Part shown: positions 51,554 through 59,351 of the stretch, in pieces
Layout of the letters: every line of letters begins with the position of its first letter
How positions within the stretch are numbered: position 1 is the stretch's first letter
Assembly: GCA_012719135.1 (NCBI GenBank)
Contig: JAAYAW010000074.1
Span: 1-61,135, forward strand
DNA: 61,135 bases
Origin: Chloroflexota bacterium
GTDB lineage: Bacteria > Chloroflexota > Anaerolineae > UBA1429
Reading direction: 5' to 3'
Notes under the pieces: model-generated
The model's database searches: none
Told to the model about the DNA's origin: nothing
Seen by the model: only the letters and a program-made list of their open reading frames with translations
Program-made: the position numbers and the translations under genes

Positions 51554-52861
51554 CTACCCGCGGGGCGCGAACGGGCTATGCCAGCGCCCCGCGTCATCAA
51601 AGGGGAGCGCCATCGCGGTAGAGACCACAGCCAGATCCGGATTGGCCAGAACCTCGGGCAATAGTGCCTCGGATACGAGCAGGTACTCGAGATGCAGTGT
51701 GTCCTGGATGGCGACGAGCCGTAGATCCCCCGGTGATGTGTGCCGCTCGCGGAAGCCTGCAGCCTCCAGCGCCTCGCGATCGGTGGCATAGGCAAAGGGG
51801 ATCTTGCCCCTCTCCATGTTCCCGGAAGCCAGCACATTGGCGCGAACCGCGGGCCAGTCGATCTCCCGGACGAGCGCCTCTGTGGTAAAATCGGCCAGCC
51901 CCACACCAAGGGCGTTCCCATGGCTCGCTGGTGTGACGCGCAGCACCACAAGAGAGTGGATCTCCGGTGCCTCCGGCCACTCCGGCTCTGCGATCACCCT
52001 CTTCCGCCCGATCACATAGCAATCCATCCCCGTTCCGCTGATGTCTTTCCCGAGTAGCTCCACAAGGCCGATGTCAATCCGGTGAAAGGGTATTTTGGCG
52101 CTGAGCGACTTGGCATACCGCAGCAGATCGGGCTCGGCTCGGACGATCTCCTCCGGCCTCAGGCCGGTGAGCGAGGCCAAGCCACCTCGCGCGTTCTCCA
52201 CCAGGGCCAGCCCGGCCAGCACCGGCGCACGCTCGAATACGCAGGCCGCCACCTCAGGAATCAAGCTCGCCAGTCCCTGGTTGCCGAAACGGTGCATGGT
52301 CACCGCCTGCCGATGCTTTCCCATGCCGATGACCGCCATCTTGCAGAGCCCACTCTCTCGCTCCGCGTCAAAGCTCGTGTGCTTTTTGATGCGGTTCACC
52401 ACGATGATCCCTTGGGCCCGCGCGGCTTGAGCATCCAGATACACGGGTACGCCCGTAGCCAGCCTGCCGATCTGAACCACAGACATGTCCGAGCGGATCG
52501 GAGCGCCGATGGTTTGCTCATCTATCCCGAGGTCCGCCAGCAGCGCCCGCTGACCATCGGCTGTGCCCCCGCCGTGGCTTCCCATGGCCGGAAAGACAAA
52601 CGGCTTTCCTCCGCGGTCGCGGACGGCGCGCACGACCGTTCGGAGCACCGCTGGAAGTGTCGCAATTCCACGGCTTCCAGCCGTGATGGCGATCTCGTCG
52701 CCGGAGGTGATCCTTTCCAGTGCCCCGGTGCGCTCCAAAGCGGCCATCGTAGCCGCCTCAACATCAGAGAGTTCCGGCTGCCGCCACAGCTGCTGCACCA
52801 TGACCACTCGAACCGCGGAGAGATCCACACGGGATTCGATTAACGGCTGATCCGCGCTCAT
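51554..52861 (-). CDS. LarA-like (DUF2088) protein
   Basis: The 435-residue protein matches the nickel-dependent lactate racemase-like DUF2088 family: AGSRGIATLPAVLRT, PAMGSHGGGTADGQ, NRIKKHTSFDAERESGL and IGMGKHRQAVTMHRFG. Its function is likely tied to a 2-hydroxyacid or related substrate, but without the LarBCE maturation genes nearby the nickel-pincer cofactor cannot be assumed. CAGGAGGCGTG precedes the ATG. It is divergent from the dehydrogenase next to it. Confidence 0.8.
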   Translation of the reverse strand: MSADQPLIESRVDLSAVRVVMVQQLWRQPELSDVEAATMAALERTGALERITSGDEIAITAGSRGIATLPAVLRTVVRAVRDRGGKPFVFPAMGSHGGGTADGQRALLADLGIDEQTIGAPIRSDMSVVQIGRLATGVPVYLDAQAARAQGIIVVNRIKKHTSFDAERESGLCKMAVIGMGKHRQAVTMHRFGNQGLASLIPEVAACVFERAPVLAGLALVENARGGLASLTGLRPEEIVRAEPDLLRYAKSLSAKIPFHRIDIGLVELLGKDISGTGMDCYVIGRKRVIAEPEWPEAPEIHSLVVLRVTPASHGNALGVGLADFTTEALVREIDWPAVRANVLASGNMERGKIPFAYATDREALEAAGFRERHTSPGDLRLVAIQDTLHLEYLLVSEALLPEVLANPDLAVVSTAMALPFDDAGRWHSPFAPRG

Positions 52862-52939
52862 GCACGCCTCCTGGTGGGGCTACTTGGCTACGTTATCACA
52901 GCTTGTGCGGCTTGTCGATCATCCCGCGGCCACAGGCGG

Positions 52940-52968
52940 CTGACTGGCCCCGGCCCCTATGGTACAAT
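52940..52968 (+). promoter_or_regulatory. Sigma70-type promoter for dehydrogenase gene
   Basis: CTGACT (52940-52945) and TACAAT (52963-52968) are 17 bases apart. It lies at an in-frame ATG at 52959, which means the real start is downstream. Confidence 0.5.
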
Positions 52969-53000
52969 CAGCCTCAGATCTTGGCAGCGAGGTAAGACCA

Positions 53001-54053
53001 GTGGTTTACATACAGGCTGAGCATCTGAAGGTGTGCGTTGAGCGCGTGTTCACCGCTGCGGGCGTGCCTCGCGAGCGGGCTCTCCAGGTAGCAGAGTCCC
53101 TGGTCGAGAGCAATCTGGTGGGCCATGACTCTCACGGCGTGTTACGTGTGGGATCGTACATCGATGCGATCAGCAGCGGCAGCGTGGATCCGAACGCAGA
53201 AAGCGAGATCGTTCGGTCCAGCGCTACCACCGCCGTCATCGATGGGCGCCGTGGCCTGGGCATCATCGCCGGGCGCAAAGCCATGGCTCTGGCCATGGCC
53301 AAGGCCAAGGAGCACGACATCGGCATCGTCACGCTCCGAAACGTGGGGCACACGGGCCGGATGGGCGAATACGCGGTGCAAGCCGCCCGGGAGGGGTTCG
53401 TGTGCTCGATCATGGCGGCCGGACCTCGCGCGGGTGGCATGGTGGCTCCCTTTGGGGCGACCAGCCCAGCGTTCAACACGAACCCCATGAGTTGGGGTCT
53501 CCCGGCCAACTGCTATCCCGCCATCTATGTGGACTTTGCCACTTCCATGGCTGCCTGGGGCAAGATCCAAGCCGCCATCGATCGGGGTGACTCTATTCCG
53601 GAGGGCTGGCTCCTGGACGTCGATGGCCGCCCCACAACCGATCCGACGCGGATTCGGAACGGCGGCACGCTGGTTGCCTTTGGCCAGCACAAAGGCTCCG
53701 GCCTCGCGTTCCTGGTTGAGGCGCTGTGTGGCGCGCTATCAGGTGTCAGTTGCGCCCCCCTTGCCGATTATGCCGGCGAGTACGTGCTCCTCATGAGCGC
53801 GATTCGTGTGGAGGCGTTCCAGCCGCTGGATGCTTTTCGCACCCGCATCGACGGCCTGGTGGACGCCATCCACGCGGCTCGCAAGGCGGAGGGGGTAGCT
53901 GAGGTCTTTGCGCCGGGCGAGAAAGAGTGGCGCACCCGCGAGAAACGTCTGTGCGAGGGAATCGATGTCGCCGAAGCGGCCTGGGAGCGCATCGTCGCGG
54001 CAGGCGCCCGGTATGGGTGCCCGGTGAGCTTGCCCGCGCAGCCTTCAGAATGA
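53001..54053 (+). CDS. Type-2 malate/L-lactate dehydrogenase family protein
   Basis: The 350-residue protein is an NAD(P)-dependent oxidoreductase of the Ldh2/MDH2 family: HDSHGVLRVGSYIDAI (catalytic His), VIDGRRGLGIIAG, NVGHTGRMGEYAV, MVAPFGATSPAFNTNPMSW and QHKGSGLAFLVEALCGALSG. Enzymes of the family reduce or oxidise 2-oxoacids such as malate, lactate, ureidoglycolate or sulfolactate. The GTG at 53001-53003 is taken because GAGGTAAG precedes it and the promoter at 52940 excludes the upstream ATG. It precedes the DppA-like gene directly. Confidence 0.87.
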   Translation: MVYIQAEHLKVCVERVFTAAGVPRERALQVAESLVESNLVGHDSHGVLRVGSYIDAISSGSVDPNAESEIVRSSATTAVIDGRRGLGIIAGRKAMALAMAKAKEHDIGIVTLRNVGHTGRMGEYAVQAAREGFVCSIMAAGPRAGGMVAPFGATSPAFNTNPMSWGLPANCYPAIYVDFATSMAAWGKIQAAIDRGDSIPEGWLLDVDGRPTTDPTRIRNGGTLVAFGQHKGSGLAFLVEALCGALSGVSCAPLADYAGEYVLLMSAIRVEAFQPLDAFRTRIDGLVDAIHAARKAEGVAEVFAPGEKEWRTREKRLCEGIDVAEAAWERIVAAGARYGCPVSLPAQPSE

Positions 54054-54064
54054 GGGAGGGTATC

Positions 54065-54841
54065 GTGAAGATCTATGTCATCACCGACCTGGAGGGCGTG
54101 TCGGGCGTCGCCCGTTGGGATCAGACCGGGCCGGATCAGCCCGGATACGCTCAGGCCACGCGCCTCTTGACTGAAGAGGTGAGAGCCTGTGTCGCCGGGA
54201 TCCAGTCCGTAGAGCCCGGTGCCGACATCTGGGTCTGGGACGCGCACGGACCCGGGGCCATCGATTTTGAGCGTTTCCCCCGAGGTGCGCGGCTTATCAA
54301 TCGCGGCACGATCGAGCCCCCCTACTTTCTAGATTCTACGTTCGATGCGCTCTACTTTCTCGGGCAGCACGCGATGGCGGGGACACTGAACGGCACGCTG
54401 TGCCATACCTACTCCTCCGAAAGCATCGCCAGCTATCACATAAACGGCATCGAGTTGGGCGAGTTTGGCTGCCGTGCCGCGCTCGCCGGGACGATGGGGG
54501 TTCCCACGGTGTTCGTGAGCGGCGATGACGCTATGGATGCAGAGGCACGCGCTTTGGTGCCAGAGATCCGCGTCGCGCAGGTCAAGCAGGGTTTGGGGCG
54601 GCAACTGGCCCTGCACATGTCTCCCGAGGATGCCCGGGATCTCATTCGTGACGTCTCCGCCGAGGCGGCCACGGCAGCCGACAGCATTCCACCCTATGTG
54701 CTGCCAGGGCCGCCGTACTGCCAGGAGATCCGCGTTAGCGGGCGGTCGGACACGGCCTATCTCACGCGAGCCGGGTTCGTACAGCAGGATGCCGTCACGT
54801 TCGTCAAGCACGCCCAACGCCTTCAGGATCTCAACGTCTAG
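54065..54841 (+). CDS. DppA-like D-aminopeptidase
   Basis: The 258-residue protein fits the M55 family: the metal site is formed by Asp8 and Glu10 in TDLEGVSGV, His61 in WDAHGPG, His102 in GQHAM and Glu133 in ELGEFG, with His114 as likely nucleophile. DppA is a zinc-dependent, self-compartmentalising peptidase that trims D-amino-acid-containing peptides, often from cell walls. The GTG start at 54065 follows GAGGGAGGG; an ATG at 54050 would add five residues. It follows the dehydrogenase by 11 bases and ends at a strong hairpin. Confidence 0.88.
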   Translation: MKIYVITDLEGVSGVARWDQTGPDQPGYAQATRLLTEEVRACVAGIQSVEPGADIWVWDAHGPGAIDFERFPRGARLINRGTIEPPYFLDSTFDALYFLGQHAMAGTLNGTLCHTYSSESIASYHINGIELGEFGCRAALAGTMGVPTVFVSGDDAMDAEARALVPEIRVAQVKQGLGRQLALHMSPEDARDLIRDVSAEAATAADSIPPYVLPGPPYCQEIRVSGRSDTAYLTRAGFVQQDAVTFVKHAQRLQDLNV

Positions 54842-54850
54842 CACGCCCAG

Positions 54851-54873
54851 GGCCGCCGGCGGATCCGGCGGCC
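54851..54873 (+). terminator. Hairpin after DppA-like gene
   Basis: A 9-bp perfect stem (GGCCGCCGG/CCGGCGGCC) with a 5-base loop lies 10 bases after the stop codon. No U tract follows, so termination strength is uncertain. Confidence 0.55.
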
Positions 54874-54944
54874 GGGTCGTTAGCCAGCGCCGCCGTGCGC
54901 CAGGAATCTCAGCGCCCGGCGAGCGCGGAGAAAGGGGACATGAC

Positions 54945-56111
54945 ATGAATTACCGCAGATTCGGTTCACTGGGTTGGGAGGTATCGGCGTTGGGCTTTGG
55001 CGCTATGCGGCTGCCTACCTTGGGCGATCGCGACACGATCGATGAGCCCGAAGCCATCCGCATGATGCGTTATGCGATCGATCATGGTGTCAACTACCTG
55101 GACACAGCGTATCCGTATCACGGTGGCAACAGCGAGCGGGTCGTGGGCTTGGCCCTGCGGGATGGGTATCGCGAGCGAGTGCACCTGGCCACCAAGCTGC
55201 CCGTCGCTCAGGTGCGTTCCCCCGACGATTTCGACCGGCTGCTGGATCAGCAGCTTGAACGGCTTGGTACGGATTATGTCGACGTCTACCTGTTCCACGG
55301 GTTGAGAGCGCCCCGCTGGGACATCGTCCTGCAGCACCAACTGCTGGCACGAGCCGATCGTGCACTGGCGGACGGACGTGCAAGGCACATCGGCTTTTCC
55401 TTTCATGACAACTACGACGTCTTTGTGCAGATCCTGAATGGCTATGACAACTGGGCCATGTGCCAGATCCAGTACAACTACATGGGGGAGGATTTCCAGG
55501 CGGGCACCAGAGGACTGGAGCTGGCAGCCGGTCGGGGACTGGCCATGGTGATCATGGAGCCCCTCCTCGGAGGCCGCCTGGCGACCGCTCCGTCCGAGGT
55601 CCAGGCGATCTGGGATGCAGCACCCGCTCGCCGAACGCCGCCGGAGTGGGCCTTCTCCTGGCTGTGGAACAAGCCCGAGGTCTCGGTCGTTCTATCGGGG
55701 ATGAGCACCATGCAACAGGTGCAGGACAATGTGGCCTACGCCTCACTCTCGCGCACGGGCATGCTATCGAGCACCGATCTGGAAGCCATCGAACGTGCAC
55801 GCGACGCCTACAACAACCTCTGTCCCGTACCCTGCACGGGCTGCCGATACTGCATGCCCTGCCCGAACGGTGTGAGCATCCCCGAGGTGTTCGCGAGCTT
55901 TAACACGGGCGTTATGTACAACGATATGGATCATCCTCGCCGCGACTACAGTCGCATGCCTGAGGACCAGCGGGCGTCCAGTTGCGTCCAGTGCAGAGCC
56001 TGTGAGGCCCTCTGCCCGCAAGGCATCGAGATCAGTCAGTGGATGCCCATCATGCACGCCGTGTTGGGAGAGGGCGAGCCATTCGATCGGACGGTGTGCC
56101 CGCTGGTCTAG
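54945..56111 (+). CDS. Aldo/keto reductase with 4Fe-4S ferredoxin domain
   Basis: The 388-residue protein has an aldo/keto reductase barrel (residues about 1-280): DTAYPYHGGNSE with the catalytic Tyr, LATKLP with Lys, LFHGL with His. The C-terminus carries two cysteine clusters (CPVPCTGCRYCMPC and CVQCRACEALCP) typical of 4Fe-4S clusters. Members of this subfamily are found in anaerobes and are thought to couple redox enzymes to electron carriers. AAAGGGGACATGAC precedes the ATG. It follows the DppA-like gene by about 100 bases. Confidence 0.9.
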   Translation: MNYRRFGSLGWEVSALGFGAMRLPTLGDRDTIDEPEAIRMMRYAIDHGVNYLDTAYPYHGGNSERVVGLALRDGYRERVHLATKLPVAQVRSPDDFDRLLDQQLERLGTDYVDVYLFHGLRAPRWDIVLQHQLLARADRALADGRARHIGFSFHDNYDVFVQILNGYDNWAMCQIQYNYMGEDFQAGTRGLELAAGRGLAMVIMEPLLGGRLATAPSEVQAIWDAAPARRTPPEWAFSWLWNKPEVSVVLSGMSTMQQVQDNVAYASLSRTGMLSSTDLEAIERARDAYNNLCPVPCTGCRYCMPCPNGVSIPEVFASFNTGVMYNDMDHPRRDYSRMPEDQRASSCVQCRACEALCPQGIEISQWMPIMHAVLGEGEPFDRTVCPLV

Positions 56112-56118
56112 CCGCGGC

Positions 56119-56147
56119 TTGACGCTCTCCGTCGAGCCCGCTATTAT
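56119..56147 (+). promoter_or_regulatory. Sigma70-type promoter for inhibitor-subtilase operon
   Basis: TTGACG (56119-56124) and TATTAT (56142-56147) are 17 bases apart. The start codon is about 37 bases downstream. Confidence 0.65.
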
Positions 56148-56183
56148 CGCCGTGGCTCAAGAGCCATCATGGGGAGGTTGTGA

Positions 56184-56444
56184 ATGCCCAAAGTGGACCC
56201 GGGACTCAGGCAAGAGTGGAAGGACGCAGAAAGGAAGCAGTTCTCGCTGGTGGTAAGGGTGACCGGCGATCTGGACACGCGCAGCGAGACGCTCTCGGAT
56301 CTGGGCTGTCAGGTGAAGCGGGCCTTTCGGCTTACCAACTCCATCAGCCTGCGATGCACCGGAGCGACGGCGCTCACCCTCACCAGGCGCCCGTGGATCA
56401 CCCGCGTTGAAAGGGATTCGATCGTCAAGGCCCTTGGGAGCTAG
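56184..56444 (+). CDS. Small I9-like protein, possible subtilase partner
   Basis: I do not find a named family for this 86-residue protein. Its core (QFSLVVRVTGDLDTRSETL, LGCQVKRAFRL, SISLRCTG, WITRVERDSIVKAL) reads like a compact alpha/beta fold of the I9 / subtilisin propeptide type, and resembles the N-terminal prodomain of the next gene. If so it would act as a chaperone or inhibitor of the adjacent subtilase. No signal peptide is seen, and none is seen on the protease either. GGGGAGG is the ribosome binding site. The gene ends five bases before the protease start. Confidence 0.6.
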   Translation: MPKVDPGLRQEWKDAERKQFSLVVRVTGDLDTRSETLSDLGCQVKRAFRLTNSISLRCTGATALTLTRRPWITRVERDSIVKALGS

Positions 56445-56449
56445 TGGGC

Positions 56450-57691
56450 ATGTCAAACGCGCGCAAGTTGAGTGACGAACTGCTGGTGAGCCTCGGGCGG
56501 ACCGCCACGGACAGCCAGTTACCCGTTATCGTCCGCTATTCGCCGGATCGCGTTGTTATGAGGCATAGGGGACCCAGTATTCGAGGTGTCAGTGAGAGCT
56601 ACAACTTTCGGTTGGCGCCACTGACACACATGCATGCCACTCCGGAGGCGATCCGCACCCTTGAAGAGGATCCGGAGGTCCTGCGCATTTATCGTGATAT
56701 GCCTGTGCGTGCCTTCATGGATTCGGCAGGCCCCATCGTCCATGCGCCTCAGGTGCTCGATCTCGGATGGGATGGGTCAGGGGTGCGCGTGGCCATCATC
56801 GATACCGGCATCGATACAGACCACCCCGACTTTGCCGGTCGAATCGCGCAGACCGTCGACCTCGTAGGTGAGGGACCTGTTGATGAGAACGGGCACGGTA
56901 CCCATTGCGCCGGTATCGCGCTCGGATCAGGCACGGCGAGCGATGGACGGTTCCGTGGCGTGGCGCCAGGAGCCCTGCTCTACTCGGCCAAGGCACTTCA
57001 CCGCGACGGACAGGGCATGATGAGCGACGTCATGGCGGGCATCGAATGGGCCGTGGAGCAACAGGTACAGGTGATCAGTCTTTCGCTCGGAGGCTCGGGC
57101 AGCAGCGACGGGCATGACGCTCTCTCGGAAATGTGCGATGCCGCCGTAGAGAGCGGCGTCGTGGTCTGCGTGGCCGCCGGCAACGACGGCCCGGGCAGCT
57201 TTACCATCGGAGCGCCAGGCGCCGCAAGGCTGGTCATCACCGTGGGCGCCTCCACCGATGAGGACACAGTCGCCTCGTTTTCGTCCCGTGGGCCCACCGC
57301 GGATAACCGCGTCAAGCCGGACGTCGTGGCTCCAGGGCACCTGATCACCGCTACCCGAGCCGCCAGAACGTCACTGGGAATGCCCCAGGACGGCTACTAC
57401 ACAGAGTGTTCGGGGACAAGTATGGCGACGCCCCTCGTAGCGGGTCTGTGCGCCCTTCTGCTGCAGAAGGAACCCGTACTGACCCCCGCCCAGGTCAAGG
57501 CCCGCCTGATGAGCACCGCGGTGGACCTCGATGAGCATCCCTGCGTTCAGGGTCAAGGCCGTGTGGACGCGCTGAAAGCCATCGAGAACACCGGTGACGC
57601 GCCTGAGGACCCTGGCGAGGGTGGCTCGCCATCCAGGGGAGGCTGTCTGGTGCCCATGCTCGGGGTGTTCACCCGGATGAGGAAAAAGTAG
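56450..57691 (+). CDS. Subtilisin-like serine protease (S8 family)
   Basis: The 413-residue protein has the S8 catalytic triad: Asp118 in VAIIDTGIDTDHPDF, His149 in ENGHGTHCAGIA and Ser324 in CSGTSMATPLVAG, plus Asn245 in AAGNDGPG for the oxyanion hole. Residues about 22-90 resemble an I9-type prodomain (QLPVIVRYSPDRVV; PEAIRTLEEDPEVLRIYRD). There is no signal peptide, so it may act inside the cell or leave by an unknown route. A short C-terminal tail (GGCLVPMLGVFTRMRKK) follows. The ATG at 56450 has GGGAG upstream; the previous gene ends five bases before. Confidence 0.93.
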   Translation: MSNARKLSDELLVSLGRTATDSQLPVIVRYSPDRVVMRHRGPSIRGVSESYNFRLAPLTHMHATPEAIRTLEEDPEVLRIYRDMPVRAFMDSAGPIVHAPQVLDLGWDGSGVRVAIIDTGIDTDHPDFAGRIAQTVDLVGEGPVDENGHGTHCAGIALGSGTASDGRFRGVAPGALLYSAKALHRDGQGMMSDVMAGIEWAVEQQVQVISLSLGGSGSSDGHDALSEMCDAAVESGVVVCVAAGNDGPGSFTIGAPGAARLVITVGASTDEDTVASFSSRGPTADNRVKPDVVAPGHLITATRAARTSLGMPQDGYYTECSGTSMATPLVAGLCALLLQKEPVLTPAQVKARLMSTAVDLDEHPCVQGQGRVDALKAIENTGDAPEDPGEGGSPSRGGCLVPMLGVFTRMRKK

Positions 57692-57701
57692 GCTACCTTG
57701 C

Positions 57702-57722
57702 GGGGCCGGGCCTGCCGGCCCC
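57702..57722. terminator. Hairpin between subtilase and lipoprotein genes
   Basis: An 8-bp perfect stem (GGGGCCGG/CCGGCCCC) with a 5-base loop lies between two converging genes. It has no T tract on either strand. Confidence 0.45.
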
Positions 57723-57768
57723 GATCCCGTCGCCCCTGTGCGCTTGGCCTCCAGAGCGGGCCCGGGCG

Positions 57769-58296
57769 CTACTGCCCTTCGGTATGCTGGGGTATGGCCT
57801 GCGCAGGCAGGACCAGGCTCTCGATCAGCCGATCCACCGCGCCGGTGATGGGGGCATCCCCTCTATAGGTGACTCCCGGCTCGTACAACAACGCCAGCAC
57901 CTGGTTCGTGCCATAGTGCACCTCGTAGCCGCTGTTGCCGCCGCCATCTGGGGAGTCTTCAGGCTCCAGTCGCTGCAGTGTGGAGCAATCCAGCCCCTCA
58001 AGTTGAGAGAACAGCAACTCGATGCCCGCTGGGTCGGGGATTGCATCCCACTGGCCTTCGTTCACCAGCGTCCCGGAGATCGCGCCACGTCGCTCCAAAC
58101 GAACGCCCGATCGTGCGATGGTGTACGTCTCGCGCCACTGGAGCTCGGGCAGGATGGCGCCAGAGGATTGCGAGTAGACCACTGATGTGACGTCCCTGAG
58201 CACGCATGCCTGGCGACCACTAGAGCAACCGGAGAGTAAGAGCGCCAGGAGAGTCAGGATTCTCGGCCTCATGCGTTGCATCTGTGCCACCGACAT
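57769..58296 (-). CDS. Predicted lipoprotein, unknown
   Basis: The 175-residue protein has a short signal peptide and lipobox (LLALLLSGC), so it should be a lipid-anchored envelope protein. The rest shows beta-strand-like patches (ETYTIARSGVRLERRG; GYEVHYGTNQVLALLYE) but no family I recognise. The ATG at 58294-58296 is chosen because GGAGGG lies upstream; two further ATG codons lie 5 and 8 codons downstream. It is alone on its strand between the protease and the amidase genes. Confidence 0.7.
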   Translation of the reverse strand: MSVAQMQRMRPRILTLLALLLSGCSSGRQACVLRDVTSVVYSQSSGAILPELQWRETYTIARSGVRLERRGAISGTLVNEGQWDAIPDPAGIELLFSQLEGLDCSTLQRLEPEDSPDGGGNSGYEVHYGTNQVLALLYEPGVTYRGDAPITGAVDRLIESLVLPAQAIPQHTEGQ

Positions 58297-58380
58297 CGCG
58301 GGACCCTCCGCGCCCTGATAGAGTACCCAGCATAACAGTCCCACAGACAGACGGCGACACTCAGCCCGCTCGTGAACTCT

Positions 58381-59340
58381 CTAGACGGCTCCATCGGCTC
58401 CGGCCTCACCGCTCCCCTCTGCCTGCAACAGGCTCTCCATCTCGGCCAGGGAGTGCACCAGTGCATCCTTCTCGGGGCCGATCAGGAGGGCCTCAGCGTA
58501 CACCTGCACCAGATAGCGCTTGGACTGGATGTCCATGGGAACCTGATAGGTGAGTGGGCCGAGCAGACGCCTGCGCTCTGCATCCTGTGCCATCGGCGTG
58601 GCGTTGTTCGCTGGCGCAAAGTGGTGCCGGACCATTGCGGTCAGGTCCTCCCTAAGCTCGGCGAAAATTGCACCCGGCTCCTCGGCAGGCATCCGGCTGC
58701 GGTAGTAGCCCTCAATCCAGGAAGCAACCTGAGGAATGATCCAGTCTTTCGTCACCGCCCTGCCAGGGCAAGTCTTGCTGGAATAGTCGCGATGAAAGTT
58801 GAGGTTGGCGATATCCAGGCCGAGCTTTATGTGCAGGATCCCCAGAGCCGCGATGGTGTTTGCCAGGGTGGCCCCCGATGGGAGCTCTTCGTCATAGTTC
58901 CCCACCATCTCCAGATGCCGCGTTCCGGTGTTGTGCCCCAGGACGCCCACGCCGTCATAGCGAATGTCGCTAAAGAGCCAGATACCATCTTCAGCGACAA
59001 AGAGATGGGGGCCTGCGGTCCAGCCCTCTCGCAGTGTGCCATCGGTATCGCGCCAGAGTTGCTGTTCGTAGTAACGCTTCATCCCGTAGATCGTGCTTGA
59101 TCCCTGCCAGCTCTCACGCGTGGGCTTCCAGGTATGGTGCAGGAACACCTGGCTGGGAAATGGCTCGGGCATCGCCAATCCCTCGATGTAGCGCACGAAC
59201 TCATCGGCCGACATGACACGGCCGTCGATCTCCATGGGAGGCGATTTGATGGCGTGTTCTCGGATGGCTGCTGCGCCATCGACGGTCATGGGCTGTCGAA
59301 AGCCCCTGGAAGATGAGCGCCGTGCCCTGCTTGCCGCCAT
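58381..59340 (-). CDS. N-acetylmuramoyl-L-alanine amidase (amidase_2/PGRP type)
   Basis: The 319-residue protein cleaves the amide bond between MurNAc and the stem peptide of peptidoglycan. Zinc ligands are seen in FLHHTWKP (His68 and/or His69), and NFHRDYSSKTCPG (His183, Cys191), with a domain of PGRP type between. There is no signal peptide. The C-terminal 100 residues are helical (PEKDALVHSLAEMESLLQAE). GGAGGACACC gives the ribosome binding site; the upstream LysM-glycosidase stop is 11 bases away, so the two are translated as a unit. Confidence 0.85.
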   Translation of the reverse strand: MAASRARRSSSRGFRQPMTVDGAAAIREHAIKSPPMEIDGRVMSADEFVRYIEGLAMPEPFPSQVFLHHTWKPTRESWQGSSTIYGMKRYYEQQLWRDTDGTLREGWTAGPHLFVAEDGIWLFSDIRYDGVGVLGHNTGTRHLEMVGNYDEELPSGATLANTIAALGILHIKLGLDIANLNFHRDYSSKTCPGRAVTKDWIIPQVASWIEGYYRSRMPAEEPGAIFAELREDLTAMVRHHFAPANNATPMAQDAERRRLLGPLTYQVPMDIQSKRYLVQVYAEALLIGPEKDALVHSLAEMESLLQAEGSGEAGADGAV

Positions 59341-59351
59341 GGTGTCCTCCG

